Source of the DNA: Cyanidium caldarium
Lineage: Eukaryota; Rhodophyta; Bangiophyceae; Cyanidiales; Cyanidiaceae
Assembly (NCBI GenBank): GCA_026184775.1
Contig: JANCYW010000004.1
Span: forward strand, 248,001 to 312,000
DNA: 64,000 bases
Direction of reading: 5' to 3'
Made by a program: the position numbers and the translations under genes. The notes beneath the pieces are model-generated. The model ran no database searches. It was not told the DNA's origin and saw nothing but the letters and a program-made list of their open reading frames with translations. Shown here piece by piece: positions 47,369-56,699 of the stretch; the first letter of the stretch is position 1, and every line of letters begins with the position of its first letter.

Positions 47369-48532
47369 TCATATGTGTGTGCGCAGCTCCTCTAAACAGG
47401 CGTCTCGAGTAGCGCGCGCCTCGATCAGTTGCGTCTCCAGGGCACGCACCCGCGCGTCGGCCGCATGCCATCGGGCGAGGCAGTGCTCGAGGCGCCGACG
47501 GCGTCGCCATCGGGCATGCCGCCGCTGCAGCCAGGCCACGAACGGTACGGAAGAGGGACGGGAGCGCGGTGCAGCGTCTGCGGATGAAGATGGAGGCGTC
47601 TTGGCGGCGACATACGCCTGTTGGCCGTTGTCGTCGACGTAAAAGTACATGCCGGTGAGCGTGCCTGCTGCCCGCAGACAATGCGCCCGTTGGGCTACCC
47701 GGTGGACGTACGAGTGCGCACGCCCGAATATCCTCTGCCCCGTCGGCTGCGCGGTGATGGCCATTTGGCGCGTCCGCTGCCAAGCCCAACGACTGCCCTC
47801 ACTCGCCCTGGTGTATATCGGCCGTGCGATGTGGTGCCAAAGGCGGTATGCTGCCGGCCGGGCGTGAAGAAGAATCCCAGAGTAGAGCGACGGCAGCCGG
47901 CCGGACAACCAGCGCTCACTACTTCGCCTCCGGGCGGAGGTATCCGGCCGTTGGTCCACACGTCCCGTAGCGAACGCACTCCATTCACCTGTCGGAGTGT
48001 TGTGCAACCTATTGCGTCTGAGCAGCAGCGACTGCTGCCAGTATTGACGTAGGGCCTGCCGCCAGGCCGCCAGCCATTCCCACATGTCTCGGTTCCGGGG
48101 ATATGGTGCACCGTCCGCAGGCACGGCCATGACATCACCATCGGCTCGCGAGGTGGAACGCGTCTTTCGCGGCCGCCTGGCCACCAAGTCGTATCGCCGG
48201 TCGATGCCGTGAGGTTCCGGCGCGTCACACGAGGCCAGCTGCAGGCCGGAGTCGTGGGGCTCGGGCGATTCCACGGCCGCCAGCCACGCTGCCAGCGATT
48301 CGTCCGCCGGCGGCGCACTCGGCTCCAACACGTACGCCGTAAATCCCAGCTGGTCATACCTATCCGTCTCGCCTGCCGCGCCTGCTCGTTGGGATCTCCC
48401 CCCGTCCTCCCATCCGTCCGCTGCCAGGTCGGCGAGGCTGCCGCGCGGTTGCCACGGGAACGGCGGCCGGAACGTGGGCGTCGCCTCCGCACCCAGTCGC
48501 TGCTGCACCACCCGTGCCAACTCCGAGGACAT
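47369..48532 (-). CDS. Unknown 387-residue basic protein
   Basis: I do not recognise this product. It begins MSSELARVVQQRLGAEATPT and has no signal peptide or membrane helix. The middle is Arg- and Trp-rich (WEWLAAWRQALRQYWQQSLL; RPAAYRLWHHIARPIYTRAS). The C-terminus is a strongly basic helix (LQRRHARWRRRRRLEHCLAR) followed by a probable coiled-coil (RALETQLIEARATRDACLEE). It ends 47 bp from the stop of the PAM2 protein gene, tail to tail. A basic helix and coiled-coil suggest nucleic-acid or membrane-surface binding, but that is speculation. The long frame with an ATG start and tight packing with neighbours support it as real. Confidence 0.5.
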   Translation of the reverse strand: MSSELARVVQQRLGAEATPTFRPPFPWQPRGSLADLAADGWEDGGRSQRAGAAGETDRYDQLGFTAYVLEPSAPPADESLAAWLAAVESPEPHDSGLQLASCDAPEPHGIDRRYDLVARRPRKTRSTSRADGDVMAVPADGAPYPRNRDMWEWLAAWRQALRQYWQQSLLLRRNRLHNTPTGEWSAFATGRVDQRPDTSARRRSSERWLSGRLPSLYSGILLHARPAAYRLWHHIARPIYTRASEGSRWAWQRTRQMAITAQPTGQRIFGRAHSYVHRVAQRAHCLRAAGTLTGMYFYVDDNGQQAYVAAKTPPSSSADAAPRSRPSSVPFVAWLQRRHARWRRRRRLEHCLARWHAADARVRALETQLIEARATRDACLEELRTHI

Positions 48533-49123
48533 TTATCGGATGGAAGAGGAGCTCATGAGAGACAGAAGGGCGGTCGCACTCGGTGCAGAACCGAAACCGA
48601 ACGCGGGCATTCGAGCGTCCAAGTAGCGGAGCGAAACGGGAGGGATGGACGGTCAGGGCGGGAGCAAGGATGTGCGTGTGTGTGTGTGTGTTGGGGATAA
48701 TGAAGAGGACGGAGATGGGGGCGACGATGCAGAGGCGCGCCAAGTGGGCAGGGTGGTTCGGGTAGCGGCGACGGCAAGATAGAGCTGCTCTTTGTCTCTG
48801 GGAAACGCTTTCAACACGGGCGGATCGGGTGGTTGCGGCAGTGCTCCGGTGCGCCTGTTCTATACGTCATGCATCCGGCTGCCGTCCGTGAAGAACCGCG
48901 CTCCGCCGACGTGTATCGAGGTCAGTTCGTCTCGTGCAGCAGGACGCTGAACGAGATCGCCGCCCGGAACACCCTGTGCGTCGTCGGTCTGATCGGCGCT
49001 GCGTGTAACATGCCTCATGGGCGTTTCGGCTTTGTGTCGGTCGCCGGGCATCGACCTTGGGAAAGGAGATGGTGCGTGCGCCCGGCGGCGACCTGCTGCA
49101 CCCGCAACTCGCGTACGCTCACT
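48533..49123. promoter_or_regulatory. Divergent region between an unknown gene and the thermonuclease
   Basis: This 591-bp gap holds both promoters. A (GT)n run lies at 48676-48691. The thermonuclease frame stays open upstream, with another ATG at 48869, but the signal peptide starts at 49124. Nothing else was recognised. Confidence 0.4.
48676..48691. repeat. (GT)n microsatellite
   Basis: A run of about eight GT units 144 bp upstream of the unknown minus-strand gene, in its promoter region. Confidence 0.85.
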
Positions 49124-49828
49124 ATGCGGCAGCCTCCGACGACCTGGCCCACAGCGCTCGCGCGCCTGTGCTTCCCGCTGCTCACCGCCCTCTGTGTGGC
49201 GACCGATTCGCTCCTCGCTTATGCCGCCTCCGCCACGGCCGCGGCTACCCGCGCCTCCTGCGACACGTTGCCCATCGACGGATTACGCGGCAAGCCACGT
49301 ATCGTCGACGGCGACACGCTGGAACTGAACGGCAAGCGCGTGCGCCTCTTCGCTATCGACGCCTTCGAGTCCACGCAACTGTGTCCGCTGGACGTGCCCG
49401 ACACGTCGACTCACCGCCCGGCCGCCATCCCTTGCGGCCGCGAGGCCACCACCGCGCTGCAGTCGCTTATCGGTGAGCACGAGGTGGCGTGTGAGTGTGG
49501 CGGGGTGGACTTTTTCGGGCGGTACGTGGGCGTGTGCCGGTTGGACGGTCCCGAAGACATCGATTTGAACCGGGAGATGGTGCGCAGCGGATGGGCGCTG
49601 GCGTTCCGCAACTACTCTCTGCGTTACGTGCCCGACGAGCAGTTTGCGCAGGCACATCGACGCGGCTCGTGGGCGTACGCGACGCCGGAGCACACATCCT
49701 TCGAGGCGCCGTGGGAGTGGCGTCGGCACCATCGCCGCCCGCTCCGCGCGAAACCGGATGGTGCGGTAGCGCGACGCCATCCCGTGGTCACAGAAAATGC
49801 ACCATCAGAGGAGGAGGAGGAGAGATGA
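49124..49828 (+). CDS. Secreted staphylococcal-type thermonuclease
   Basis: SNase-fold enzymes cut DNA and RNA in a Ca2+-dependent way. The 234-residue product starts with a clear signal peptide (MRQPPTTWPTALARLCFPLL followed by Ala-rich residues to about 37). The OB-fold domain shows IVDGDTLELNGKRVRLFAID, where the R of VRLFAIDAFES, the D and the E correspond to the catalytic Arg35, Asp40 and Glu43 of staphylococcal nuclease, and the second Arg is in DFFGRYVGVCRLDG, corresponding to Arg87. LNREMVRSGWALAFRNYS follows. Several cysteines (SCDTLP, LCPLD, PCGRE, CECGG, VCRLD) may form disulfides, fitting an extracellular enzyme. The C-terminus is Arg- and Glu-rich. Phosphate or nucleoside scavenging outside the cell is a likely role, by inference. 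The bacterial-like sequence could reflect transfer. Confidence 0.88.
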   Translation: MRQPPTTWPTALARLCFPLLTALCVATDSLLAYAASATAAATRASCDTLPIDGLRGKPRIVDGDTLELNGKRVRLFAIDAFESTQLCPLDVPDTSTHRPAAIPCGREATTALQSLIGEHEVACECGGVDFFGRYVGVCRLDGPEDIDLNREMVRSGWALAFRNYSLRYVPDEQFAQAHRRGSWAYATPEHTSFEAPWEWRRHHRRPLRAKPDGAVARRHPVVTENAPSEEEEER

Positions 49829-49921
49829 GGAGAACCGCGGTGCTACACCACCCTTTTTTATACGGCAGCCGACGCCAACGCCACGCCATTCCGCTCGCAC
49901 ACCCCCACAGCGTGCGCGCCC

Positions 49922-51379
49922 CTACTTCCCGATACAAAACCGAGAGAACACCATCTCCAACGTCTTGTCTGGCCGGAAACGCAGCGTCGACTCGCCAGAC
50001 AGGAGCGTCAGGTGGCCGAGGGCGTTGCGCAGGTGCTCGGCGGCGAGTTCTACGCGCGATAGCCCTGCTAGCGCCTGTTGCAGTTCGGCGGCCGCGCTGG
50101 CCACTTGGATGCGTTGGCGTTCGGTGCGCACCCGGCCGCGCTCGATGGCGGCGCGGGCGGTGTCACCTCGCACCGTCCGACTCTGCAGGCACTGCAACGC
50201 CTGCAGCAACTCCAGTACGCCCTGTCGGGTCACACAAGATAGCTCGAGGAGTGTCACTTCGGGATACCACTCACGCAACCGCTGTCGGACCGCGGCGCGC
50301 ACCGCAACATCCGCCGTCACATCCGCCTTGTTCAGCACGACGATGTCAGGCGGGGTCGGCACTGCCGCCTGCAACTCGCGCAGATCCGCATCGGTGAGCG
50401 GGCCGGCGTGCACCAACACCCGCACCTCCGCGTGCTGCACCGCTCGCGCGGCGCGCTGCATGCCCTCGCGCTCCAGGGCCGATTCGGCCGCCTCGGCGAC
50501 GCTGCGCACCCCCGCGGTATCCAACACTTCCCAGCGGGCGCCGCTAAGCGATGCGCGCGCCTGCAGCACGTCGCGGGTAGTGCCGGCCACGTCGCTCACG
50601 ATGGCGGCCTCGCGTTGCAACAACACATTGAAGAGGCTGCTCTTGCCCACGTTCGGTCGACCGTACAGCACCAGTCGCGGTTGATCGCGGCGAGTAAATC
50701 CCTGGTCATCGCCATCGCTGGCCACCGCCAGCCGCAACTCCGCCTCCATATCCTCCGCCGCAGTGCGGGCATGTTGCGCCGCCTCCGCCACCGCCACCAC
50801 CTCCGTCTCCGATTCCAAGTGCTCGTCACCGAAATCCACCACCGTCTCCAGCAACGCCAACGCCATCTGCACTGACTGGCGCCAGGATTGGGCGCGCGCC
50901 CGCAGCGCCCCGCCCAAGTTGCCCACGGCGGCCTCGACCTCGTCGATGGATTCGGCGTGAAGGATGTCGGCGGTGGCCTCCACCTGCGACGCATCCAGTT
51001 TGCCGTTGAGGAGGGCGCGGCGGGTGAACTCGCCCGGTTCGGCCAGTCGCACAAATTCCAGACTGTCCAGGGCGGCGTACGCGGCACGGACCACTGCCAA
51101 GCCGCCGTGCACGTGCAGCTCCACCACGTCCTCGCCGGTGAACGAATGCGGCGCCGGGAACTCCACCACCAGCGCGCGGTCGAAGGCGCGACCGGTACGC
51201 GGATGGCATAGGGTGCGCGGCACCAGCTGCCGCGACAGCGGCAAGCGTCGCGCACCACCGTGCAACACTCGCGTGAGTGCCTCGCGCGCCCGGGGACCGC
51301 TCAGGCGGAATATGGAGACGGCCGCGATGCCGGCGGCGCTGGCCAGCGCGTAGATGGTGGACGCGGGATCCGAGGAGGC

Positions 51380-51413
<34 letters not shown>

Positions 51414-51541
51414 GTGGTGGTGGCGGCGGTGAAGCGGCAACGAGAGATGGAGAAGATGATGGCAGAAAGTGGCGGCATTGCCGAGGAGAGGGACGAACAA
51501 AGCGGTCGTCGCCACGCGCCCCCGGCTCGAGTCGTCTGCAT
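49922..51541 (-). CDS. mnmE: tRNA modification GTPase MnmE (MSS1/GTPBP3)
   Basis: MnmE works with MnmG to make the 5-substituted wobble uridines of organelle and bacterial tRNAs. The 539-residue product has an N-terminal targeting region containing a run of serines (encoded by a CTG/GTG-type repeat at 51382-51423 on the plus strand), then the folate-binding domain (STIYALASAAGIAAVSIFRL; PHSFTGEDVVELHVHGG; EFTRRALLNGKLDASQVEA), the helical domain with an inserted G domain (G1 GRPNVGKSSLFN, G2 VAGTTRD, G3 DTAG, G4 NKAD), and the C-terminal FCIGK with the catalytic-pathway cysteine. Mitochondrial or plastid import is likely, and I cannot tell which from the sequence. The frame extends upstream only to a TTG. 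It diverges from the GT71 gene. Confidence 0.96.
51382..51423. repeat. CTG/GTG trinucleotide tract in the mnmE targeting region
   Basis: A run of TGC/CTG units passes into GTG units. On the minus strand it encodes consecutive threonines and serines near the N-terminus of MnmE. Confidence 0.85.
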
Positions 51542-52120
51542 GGCGTCCGCGAACGTCCCCAACGCCCCGTCGGCGACAACGGAACTCGATGCCCTGCGCC
51601 AATGGCACGCTCCCCGAGCTGCCTGTCGTTCTCAGAAAGTTCCTTCTGGTGGCTGTCGTCGTTCACGGTGTTGTTCCTCAGAAGCAGAACTGACGTAGGT
51701 GTCCACAGGATTTCATCAACGAACCACACGGGCCGCCCTCCACCCTCCTATCCCATGCTTCGACGTGCCAGTCCGAGCCGAGACTTGAGAGCACCTCGAG
51801 CGTTTCCCGGTATTCGTGCACCTCTCCACCTTCCCCACTCACCGCTGTACCAGTCTTGTTGCTGTGCTATACCGAGTCATGCGATGCGGTCCCGGGCACC
51901 GACCCGTCGAAGCCGCGTCGACGCCGAGCCGTCGCGCGCGCGGACGAATCGGCTGCTGCGCGGATCTCGCGGCCGTGGCGGTGGCGGGGTGGCTCGTGTG
52001 CTGGGACGAGCGGAAAACGGGAGAGGACACTGGGACGTGGACAGGAGTAGTGGGAAAGTGCACCATTGTGGAGGCTGGTCGAGCGAGCGAGCGAGATTGA
52101 GCGTCGTCCAGGTGATTTCT
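51542..52120. promoter_or_regulatory. Divergent promoter region between mnmE and the GT71 gene
   Basis: This 579-bp gap holds both promoters. A short (GAGC)n repeat occurs at about 52080-52096, 25 bp before the GT71 ATG. Open frames here are shadows of no known family. Confidence 0.4.
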
Positions 52121-53734
52121 ATGGGCACAGTCGCTTTGGAAAGGGCGCTGGGGTACGGCGTCCTGTTGATGGCGCTGTTGCGGGCACTCCACGCCTGGCT
52201 CTTGTTGCAAACACCGGCTACGCAAGAACACCAGAGCGCAGTCTCCGATGCATCACACGGCTTCATACGCTCCTCAGCAGTAGCATGGTCTGGGTGGAGG
52301 AGTGCTGGATCCTGGGAGCGCGACTTGTGGAACGCGCTGGCGCACGCCGCGTCCCAGAGCGCTGAACTGAACACCGACGGCCAGGCGGATGCGCGCTGGG
52401 ACGCGCACTTTCGCGAGATTCACTGTAATGCGGCTCCGGCGGATTATGGGTGGCGGCTCAACCCCGAGACTGCACGCGGACGATACTTTCTGCGGGAGGA
52501 GTGGCGCGCGTTTGCGCGGCAAGCGCCGGGCCGGTGCGGCTCTTGGCGGCGCTCCGCTCCCACCGCCGCCGACACTCACGTTAACGAGGTACTCGATGCC
52601 GATCCGTTCCGCGGCGACGGGATCGTCATGGCCATCGGCCATCCGTCGCGCTATCTGGTGCCGGCGCTGGTGACCATCCGGCTGCTGCGCCAGCTGGGAT
52701 GCATCCTGCCGCTGGAGATATGGTACTCCAGCCGTCGCGGCGAGTCGCCGGCAGCGTCTGATGTCGCGGCTGAAATACAGCGGGCCAACGCGGCGGCGGC
52801 CTTCACCAACTCCGACACGGCACCGTCGCTGTATTTTCGCGACCTGGACGACGTGGTGCCCGAGTTGGATGCGTCGCGCCTGCCGCGCTCGCTGTTCGCC
52901 ATCAAACCGCTGGCCGTCCTGTACAGTCGCTTTCGTCGGGTGATGTACTTGGATGCCGATGCGCACCCGCTGCGCGATCCCACCGACCTCTTCGAGGCGC
53001 TCTCGGCGTCGGCGGATGCCTCTGGCGCCGGCGGTGCGCTTTTCTGGCCGGATTACTGGCTGACCGAGCCGACCAACCCGGCGTTCTCCATCTTCGACAT
53101 CGTGCCCGGCGAGATGCCCACTCGACGACAACAGGAGAGCAGTGTGCTGTTGGTGGACAAGGGCGATTGCACCAGCAGCACCTGGGCGCCACTGCTGCTC
53201 TCCGTCGTGCTCAATTTGCGCTGGACCTCCACGTACCAGTACGTGCACGGCGACAAGGACACCTTCCGCCTCGCCTGGCTGGCGCTGCAGCGACCGTTTC
53301 GCATGGTGCGCACGCTGCCGGCTGCTGCCGGCTATGTGAGCGCGGGCGGCGATTTTTACGGCACCACCATGGTGCAGCACGACCTGGCCGGCCGCCCGCT
53401 CTTCCTACACTGCAATCTGGAGAAGATCGGCGGGTGCGTTGACCGCCAGCGCGGCGACCGCCGCTGGCAGCGCGTGCAACACGGCGGCGACACCGTCAGC
53501 TGGACCACCGGCGGACGGTGGACCGGTCCCGAGTCGCGCATCGTCCTCATCGGGCCGGAGGTGCACAACACATCATTTGTCGAGTATGTCGGACAGGATT
53601 ACGAGACGCGCCTACTCCAACCCGTGCTGCGCACGGTGTTGTCCAGCGCCACCGTACGCCGCGCCGGGAAAGCCGGCGGTGGTGGTGGTCGATGTGCATC
53701 GGGCCAGCGCCGACTGCGCCTCGGGACCGTGTAG
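52121..53734 (+). CDS. GT71-family (MNN1/MNN2-like) mannosyltransferase
   Basis: GT71 enzymes are Golgi type II membrane proteins that add alpha-mannose to N- or O-glycans, best known in yeasts. The 537-residue product has a short cytosolic end, a membrane anchor (YGVLLMALLRALHAWLLL), and a lumenal domain: IVMAIGHPSRYLVPALVTIR, LRQLGCILPLEIWYS, the D-x-D-like RVMYLDADAHPLRDPTDLFE, GGALFWPDYWLTEPTNPAFS, SSVLLVDKGDCTSSTWAPLL, YQYVHGDKDTFRLAWLAL and PLFLHCNLEKIGG. The ALFWPD and HGDKDTFRLAW blocks are typical of GT71. The frame is open far upstream into MnmE, but the ATG at 52121 puts the anchor at the N-terminus. The acceptor is unknown; together with ALG5 it implies elaborate N-glycans. Confidence 0.88.
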   Translation: MGTVALERALGYGVLLMALLRALHAWLLLQTPATQEHQSAVSDASHGFIRSSAVAWSGWRSAGSWERDLWNALAHAASQSAELNTDGQADARWDAHFREIHCNAAPADYGWRLNPETARGRYFLREEWRAFARQAPGRCGSWRRSAPTAADTHVNEVLDADPFRGDGIVMAIGHPSRYLVPALVTIRLLRQLGCILPLEIWYSSRRGESPAASDVAAEIQRANAAAAFTNSDTAPSLYFRDLDDVVPELDASRLPRSLFAIKPLAVLYSRFRRVMYLDADAHPLRDPTDLFEALSASADASGAGGALFWPDYWLTEPTNPAFSIFDIVPGEMPTRRQQESSVLLVDKGDCTSSTWAPLLLSVVLNLRWTSTYQYVHGDKDTFRLAWLALQRPFRMVRTLPAAAGYVSAGGDFYGTTMVQHDLAGRPLFLHCNLEKIGGCVDRQRGDRRWQRVQHGGDTVSWTTGGRWTGPESRIVLIGPEVHNTSFVEYVGQDYETRLLQPVLRTVLSSATVRRAGKAGGGGGRCASGQRRLRLGTV

Positions 53735-53831
53735 AACGCAAACCGCGCCATCTCGGAGGGAACGCGGCGTTTTTACCTCCCTTTACCATACGGCTTCGCC
53801 CGCACGCTGCCCGCCTTTGTCACGCTCTCTC

Positions 53832-55895
53832 TCATTTCGCACGCCTGTTCCCATCCGCAGCCGGCTCGTACGCCACCAGTACGTCGCCCTGCGCCAGCTC
53901 AAAGTCGTCCACCACCAAGCCGCACTCTTGTCCCTTTTTGATCTCGTCCGCGTCGTCCTGGAAGCGCTTCAGCGACACCAGCGTGCCGTCGTGCACCACT
54001 TTGTCGCCGCGCAGTACCCGTACGCGGTGGTGACGACGCAGCGTGCCCTCGCTGACGCGGCAACCGCCCACGCGCCGCGACTGACCGGCGACTCGGGCAG
54101 CGCTACCGATGGTGAACACCTGCATCACCGTGGCGCGGGCCACCTCGGCCACCGGCGGCACCACCTCCGCCGCGGCCGCATCGGTCGCCTGCTGCAGCAG
54201 CTGCTGCAGGTCGTCGAGGATCTCGTAGATCACCGAGTACGACTTGATGGGGATCCTCTCGCGGGCGGCGTCGGCGGCGATGGGACGCGGCACTTTGCCC
54301 TGATAGACGATGATGCGAGCGCGGCCCTTCTTGGAGGTCGCCGCCAGCGAGATGTCGGTGGTGTTCACCGGACCGACGCCCTGCGCCAGAATGCGCAGCG
54401 GCTGCTCCTCGGTGGACAGGTTGCGCACGGCGGCTGCCACTGCCTCCACCCCGCCGCGCGATTCGCCGCGGATGATGAAATCGAGCGGCTCGGCGGGCTC
54501 GTCCGCAATCGGTGTCTTGGACATGAGCCGCGCCGCCCCGGGCACGTTCGCCCACGTGATGACGTCTTCCGCCGGTCGCTGCCGCTGCAGTCGAAACTCC
54601 ACAATCTTCTTGGCGGCTTCGTCGTTCTCCACCGCGTACACGTACGTGCCGGGGCTGAAGATGTTCGCCCGCGGGTCCGACGAGCGCCGCAGTCCCACCA
54701 CGCTCACCGGCTGCGAGGGAACGGCCGCCGAGATGGACTTGCCGTTCTCGTCGAACAGGGCGCGAACGCGGCCCCAGCAGGTGTCCGCCACCACCACGTC
54801 GCCCACGCGCAGCGAACCCCACTTGACGATGCAGTCGGCGACCGGTCCCTGGCCGCGGTCGATGCGCGCCTCGACGCAGATCGCCTCGCCGGGGGCGTCG
54901 ACGCTGGCTCGACGCTGAGGATCCAGCATTTCGGCCTCGAGCAGAATGGCCTCCTCGAGCTGGTTGAGGTTCTGGCGCTGCAGCGCGGAAATCTCCACGC
55001 ACTGCACCGTGCCGCCGTACGCCTCCACCAGCACGTCCGCCTCCTGTTGCAGCTCGCGGTACACGCGCTGCGGGTCGGCACCGGGTTTGTCGATCTTGTT
55101 CACCGCAATAATCATGGGCACCTTGGCGGCTTGTGCGTGCTGAATGGCCTCGGTGGTCTGCGGCATGACGCCGTCGTCAGCGGCCACCACGATGACCGCG
55201 ATGTCGGTGAGCGTGGCGCCGCGAGCGCGCATCTCCGAGAACGCCTGATGGCCGGGTGTGTCCAGAAAAGTGATGCTGGCGCTGGCGTTGCTATTGTTGT
55301 TGTTGTTGTTGTTGTTGCTTTGGGCCTGCGGCGACTTGCAAAACACCCGAAACGCCCGAATGGTCTGCGTGATACCGCCGGCCTCCCGCCCAGCCACGTT
55401 GGTATCGCGCAGCGCGTCCAATAATGTGGTCTTGCCGTGGTCCACATGGCCCATGACGGTCACCACCGGTGCGCGCAGCGGCAGTTGGCGCAACTGCTCT
55501 TCGCTGACGCGCGCCGGGTCGCTGGGTTCGAACTCCCGCGGGGCCGCCTCGGCGCTCGGGGTGTTGGCGCACAGGCCACGGGCACCGAGCGGCCACTGCC
55601 GCCGCCGCCGCAGCAACAATCCAATCGAAGGTGTTAGAGGCATTCGGCAACACCGACCACCGCCACCCGAACGACCTACCCTCACCGCTGCGGTGCCCGG
55701 GGTGAACGCACAATGCCTTTCCACTACGCGGCGACCGCCCAGTGCGGGCAACTCGCGCAACGGAGCCGCTGGCGTCGCCCGCGACCGCAGCAGCAGCGTT
55801 CCAGCCGCTCCTCGCGAGAGCGCCACGCCGTCGGCCGGTCGACGCGACGGGGCCAACACCGCCGTAAACGCCGTCGCCCGGCCACTGACGTCCAT
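53832..55895 (-). CDS. IFM1: Translation initiation factor IF-2, mitochondrial
   Basis: IF-2 is the GTPase that brings initiator tRNA to bacterial-type ribosomes. From the ATG at 55895 the product has 687 residues: a long basic, Ala-rich targeting region, [20 protein letters not shown] (G1), [12 protein letters not shown] (switch I), [19 protein letters not shown] (G3), [13 protein letters not shown] (G4), then domain II ([19 protein letters not shown]), domain III, and the C-terminal fMet-tRNA-binding domain ([40 protein letters not shown]). The N-terminal domains of bacterial IF-2 are absent, as in mitochondrial forms. A run of eight asparagines lies between switch I and G3. Red algal plastids normally encode their own infB, so the mitochondrial role is favoured. 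Other in-frame ATGs at 56048, 55967 and 55643 are possible starts; 55643 begins a compact presequence ([20 protein letters not shown]). Confidence 0.93.
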   Translation of the reverse strand: MDVSGRATAFTAVLAPSRRPADGVALSRGAAGTLLLRSRATPAAPLRELPALGGRRVVERHCAFTPGTAAVRVGRSGGGGRCCRMPLTPSIGLLLRRRRQWPLGARGLCANTPSAEAAPREFEPSDPARVSEEQLRQLPLRAPVVTVMGHVDHGKTTLLDALRDTNVAGREAGGITQTIRAFRVFCKSPQAQSNNNNNNNNSNASASITFLDTPGHQAFSEMRARGATLTDIAVIVVAADDGVMPQTTEAIQHAQAAKVPMIIAVNKIDKPGADPQRVYRELQQEADVLVEAYGGTVQCVEISALQRQNLNQLEEAILLEAEMLDPQRRASVDAPGEAICVEARIDRGQGPVADCIVKWGSLRVGDVVVADTCWGRVRALFDENGKSISAAVPSQPVSVVGLRRSSDPRANIFSPGTYVYAVENDEAAKKIVEFRLQRQRPAEDVITWANVPGAARLMSKTPIADEPAEPLDFIIRGESRGGVEAVAAAVRNLSTEEQPLRILAQGVGPVNTTDISLAATSKKGRARIIVYQGKVPRPIAADAARERIPIKSYSVIYEILDDLQQLLQQATDAAAAEVVPPVAEVARATVMQVFTIGSAARVAGQSRRVGGCRVSEGTLRRHHRVRVLRGDKVVHDGTLVSLKRFQDDADEIKKGQECGLVVDDFELAQGDVLVAYEPAADGNRRAK
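55294..55317. repeat. (GTT)n trinucleotide run inside the mtIF2 G domain
   Basis: Eight TTG/GTT units; on the minus strand they encode polyasparagine between switch I and the DTPGH motif of IF-2. Confidence 0.9.
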
Positions 55896-56699
55896 GACGG
55901 TGGTCGCCGCTCCCACCTCCCCGCTCCGACGCACCCCGTCTACGGCGCTGCCGTCCCGCCTCCCCATATTACACGTGTCGAGCAGTGCCCTGCCCCAACC
56001 AGGCGTCTCTCCAACGCCACTGCCACCGCTCACCTTGTTGTCGTGCATCCTACCGACCCGAGCACCGACGCTACCGCAGTGCCGACCGAGCACACGCGCC
56101 CACCCGGCTATCCCCCGGCTGCACTTCAAGGCAAGAATGACGCTGGCAAGGCACACCGTCGCCACGTCCAAGTGTCAATTGCGTTCCAGGCGTCCGAAGC
56201 GTGGTCGCAATGCTGAGCGGTGCACCGTGCTGTTGTGGGGACCCACACCACAAGGTCAGCGAGAGAGCAGCGCGTCTGCCGGGCGGCCGGCCGCAGCCGC
56301 GCGGCCGATTCACCTCACACGCGGAGGTTCAGGCGGAATGTCCTCGAGTCGCCGCTGGGCGGTTGTCGTGGAGGCGACGGAATGGCCGTGTGCCCAATAG
56401 GAATCCGGGTGACAGGGTCTAGTGGACGGAGGATGCGTGGAGAATGAGGCGGTTGAATGAGTTGCGTGAAGCAATTCGATGGGACTCACACCGGACGGAT
56501 TCGATCCTCCGAGCGCCGAGGCTCCAGCGGACATCCTCGATGGGAATTCGCGCTCGCTGCCCCCATTGCGGATGACACTTTCCCGTACCGATCCTCACTG
56601 TCTATATGCATCACCCTTTACGTGCGCTCGCCGCGGACGTTGCGGCTGCGCCGGATCTCTCCTCGGCCTCCCGTGTATCGCTACCTACATGGGTCGCCC
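55896..56699. other. Intergenic region between IF-2 and a CAP-domain gene, no gene recognised
   Basis: This 804-bp stretch lies between two minus-strand genes. The part nearest IF-2 may be its 5' UTR or N-terminal coding if an upstream ATG is used. The rest, to 56699, includes the CAP gene 3' UTR. A ggattcgatcc at about 56508 resembles a tRNA T-arm but has no matching acceptor or anticodon arms. Confidence 0.4.

Noticed and set aside
56495-56530. ggattcgatcc resembling a tRNA T-arm
   Set aside because: The stem fails beyond three pairs and no other arms can be found.
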